NCBI GenBank assembly: GCA_031178805.1
Contig: JAPSIJ010000126.1
Location: forward strand, 1 to 6,707
Length of the DNA: 6,707 nucleotides
Origin: Cellulomonas sp.
GTDB lineage: Bacteria > Actinomycetota > Actinomycetes > Actinomycetales > Cellulomonadaceae
Direction: 5' to 3'
The notes beneath the pieces are model-generated. The model saw only the letters and a program-made list of their open reading frames with translations, did not search any database and was not told the DNA's origin. The translations under genes and the position numbers were made by a program. Shown in pieces: positions 4,929 to 6,707 of this stretch (within the stretch, counting starts at the first letter, position 1; every line of letters begins with the position of its first letter).

Positions 4929-6707
4929 GTGAGCAGCAGAGCGGCGAAGAGGCCGATGTCCAACAAGAAGTTCTTGTCCGTCTGGGTCCCGGTGCTGGGG
5001 CTCGTGCTCGTCGTCGCGGTCGTCGCGAACATCCTGCTCGGCGTCTACTCGAACTGGGTCGCCTCGCAGCTGGGCACCGGCACGTACACGGTGACGAACG
5101 CGGACGGCACCGAGGACTGGGACACCCAGTACAACGAGGCCGACTACGCGACCGCCGACGAGGCCGAGGCGGCCGCGGACGAGCTCGTGCAGGAGATCGC
5201 CGCCGAGGGCATCGTCCTGCTGAAGAACGAGGGCGCCGCGCTCCCGCTGACCGGTGACGCCCCGCAGGTGACGCTGCTCGGCCGCACGGCCGCCGACCCG
5301 GTGTACGGCGGCTCGGGCTCCGGCTCGACCGACACCAGCACCGCGGTGAACTTCCAGGACGGCCTGGAGCACGCCGGCATCGCCGTGAACGAGACGGTGT
5401 ACGGCGAGCTGGAGACGTTCGCCGCCGACGCCCCGAAGACGAACATCGTCATGGACAAGCCGGCCGAGTCGGTCTACGACATCGGCGAGATGCCGGTGGC
5501 GGAGTACTCCGACGAGGCGCGCGCCAGCTTCGCCGACTACGCGGACGCCGCGGTGGTCGTGCTCGGCCGCGCCGGCGGCGAGGGCGGCGACCTGGCCACC
5601 TCGATGGAGGGCTGGGACGACAACTACACCGAGGGCCAGCACCAGCTCGAGCTGAACCAGGACGAGAAGGACCTGATCGCCCTGGCGGAGGAGAGCTTCG
5701 AGACCGTGGTGGTCGTGGTCAACGCCTCCACCAGCATGGAGCTCGGCCCGCTGGCGGACGACGCCGGCGTCGACGCGGTGCTGCAGATCGGCTCCCCGGG
5801 CCAGAGCGGCCTGAACGCCCTCGGCGAGGTGCTGACCGGCGACGTGAACCCCTCCGGGCGCACGGTCGACATCTACGCGGCCGACTTCACCGCGGACCCG
5901 ACGTTCCAGAACTTCGGCTCCTACCGGTACGAGAACATCGACGGCCTGAGCACCGACGAGTCCCGCGGCGTCGACGGCGGCGCGTACTTCGTCCAGTACG
6001 AGGAGGGCATCTACGTCGGCTACCGGTACTACGAGACCGCCGCGGCCGAGGGCTTCCTCGACTACGACGAGGCCGTCGTGTACCCGTTCGGCTACGGCCT
6101 GAGCTACACCACGTTCTCCCAGGAAATCACCGGCCAGCAGCTCGGCGCCGTGGACGGGGAGATCACCGTGGACGTCGAGGTGACCAACACCGGTGACGTC
6201 GCGGGCAAGGACGTCGTCCAGCTCTACTACTCCGCCCCGTACACCCCGGGCGGCATCGAGAAGTCGTCGGTCGTGCTCGGCGCGTTCGACAAGACCGACG
6301 TGCTGGAGCCGGGCGCCTCGCAGACCGTGACCCTGACCCTGGCCGTCGAGGACATGGCGTCCTACGACTACGAGGGCGCGCAGGCGTACGTGCTGGAGGC
6401 CGGCGACTACGCGCTGACCGTGCAGAACGACTCGCACACCGTCGAGCCGGGCACCGAGCCGATCACGTACACGGTGGACGAGACCGTCACCTACGCCGGT
6501 GAGAACCACCGGGCGTCCGACGAGACCGCGGTGACGAACGCCTTCGACGACGTGAACGCCGCCTTCTCCGACACGCCTGAGGACGGCAAGGTCGTCAACC
6601 TGTCCCGCGCGGACTTCGCCGGCACGTTCCCGACGGCGCCCACCGCCGCCGACACGACCGCGACCGACGAGGTCGTCGCGGCCTTCGAGGCGTACGACGC
6701 GGCGGCC
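4929..6707 (+). CDS. Membrane-anchored family 3 glycoside hydrolase with reversed domain order, 593 codons present, cut by window edge
   Basis: An extracellular exo-acting beta-glycosidase, probably beta-glucosidase-like. Residues 1-16 are basic (AKRP, SNKK), followed by one membrane segment at about 17-38; the positive-inside rule puts the enzyme outside. No clear signal-peptidase site is seen, so it is probably a signal anchor. The GH3 C-terminal-type alpha/beta domain comes first (about 70-390): EIAAEGIVLLKNEGAALPL (89-107), VVVLGRAGGEGGD with E218 the likely acid/base, GQSGLNALGEVLTGDVNPSGR (291-311), and YVGYRYYET followed by VVYPFGYGLSYTTF (383-396). A fibronectin-III-like domain follows (about 405-500), then a linker with LSRADFAGTFPTAPT (558-572). 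The usual order is barrel, then C domain, then Fn3; here the barrel with the nucleophile aspartate must follow after 6707. Start is the GTG at 4929 with a good Shine-Dalgarno. Substrate is not determinable. Confidence 0.9.
   Translation, partial: MSSRAAKRPMSNKKFLSVWVPVLGLVLVVAVVANILLGVYSNWVASQLGTGTYTVTNADGTEDWDTQYNEADYATADEAEAAADELVQEIAAEGIVLLKNEGAALPLTGDAPQVTLLGRTAADPVYGGSGSGSTDTSTAVNFQDGLEHAGIAVNETVYGELETFAADAPKTNIVMDKPAESVYDIGEMPVAEYSDEARASFADYADAAVVVLGRAGGEGGDLATSMEGWDDNYTEGQHQLELNQDEKDLIALAEESFETVVVVVNASTSMELGPLADDAGVDAVLQIGSPGQSGLNALGEVLTGDVNPSGRTVDIYAADFTADPTFQNFGSYRYENIDGLSTDESRGVDGGAYFVQYEEGIYVGYRYYETAAAEGFLDYDEAVVYPFGYGLSYTTFSQEITGQQLGAVDGEITVDVEVTNTGDVAGKDVVQLYYSAPYTPGGIEKSSVVLGAFDKTDVLEPGASQTVTLTLAVEDMASYDYEGAQAYVLEAGDYALTVQNDSHTVEPGTEPITYTVDETVTYAGENHRASDETAVTNAFDDVNAAFSDTPEDGKVVNLSRADFAGTFPTAPTAADTTATDEVVAAFEAYDAAA

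Noticed and set aside
4956..4958. ATG ten codons inside the GH3 gene as the start
   Set aside because: In frame and possible, but its purine run is too close (about 3 bases), whereas the GTG at 4929 has GGAG at a standard distance.
2096..5032. Very long open frames on the opposite strand or in other frames of the kinase, glf and GH3 genes
   Set aside because: They are Arg/Pro/Gly/His-rich translations typical of antisense or shifted frames in high-GC DNA, with no recognisable domains apart from those in the true genes.
1..6707. tRNA, rRNA, insertion sequences, attachment sites, known riboswitches
   Set aside because: No transposase-like frame, terminal inverted repeats, tRNA-like fold or recognised riboswitch core was found on either strand by reading.

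Overview
The window is about 70% GC with strong G/C third-position bias, GTG starts and TANNNT-type -10 boxes, which points to a high-GC actinobacterium. A large secreted family 3 glycosidase next to a galactofuranose gene fits a Cellulomonas-like polysaccharide degrader, but genus is an inference. It holds six genes: four complete, two cut by the window edges.

Left part (1-1197): the N-terminal 59 codons of a zinc-type alcohol dehydrogenase on the minus strand, diverging from a complete small alpha/beta hydrolase (463-1197, +). Their 284-bp shared upstream region is rich in symmetry: six copies of AGGTCG/CGACCT, four of them in a 68-bp imperfect palindrome (330-397) and two in a short inverted repeat (250-267) near the dehydrogenase promoter.

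Middle (1198-3517): a recognisable promoter with a perfect 15-bp palindrome in its spacer, then a two-gene operon with a 4-base overlap. It encodes a LytTR-type response regulator and a multi-pass GHKL (AgrC-like, HPK10-type) sensor kinase. No AgrB/AgrD-like gene is visible, so the input signal is unknown.

Right part (3518-6707): UDP-galactopyranose mutase (glf, minus strand) converges on the kinase gene, with 5 bp between the stop codons. It diverges from a membrane-anchored family 3 glycoside hydrolase that runs off the window. The glycosidase starts with its GH3 C-terminal-type domain and Fn3-like domain, with no GH3 barrel before them. This is the reversed-domain form of GH3, and the barrel with the nucleophile should lie beyond 6707.

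The most interesting signal is in the glf/GH3 intergenic region: three near-identical 9-bp elements at exactly 21-bp pitch (4772, 4793, 4814). This has the layout of LytTR binding sites, and a LytTR regulator is encoded about 2.7 kb away. The working model is a local circuit in which the GHKL kinase and LytTR regulator control surface-glycan metabolism, meaning the anchored glycosidase and possibly galactofuranose supply. A small hairpin that pairs the glycosidase Shine-Dalgarno with the bases just before its start may add translational control. All regulatory calls come from reading the sequence and are untested.
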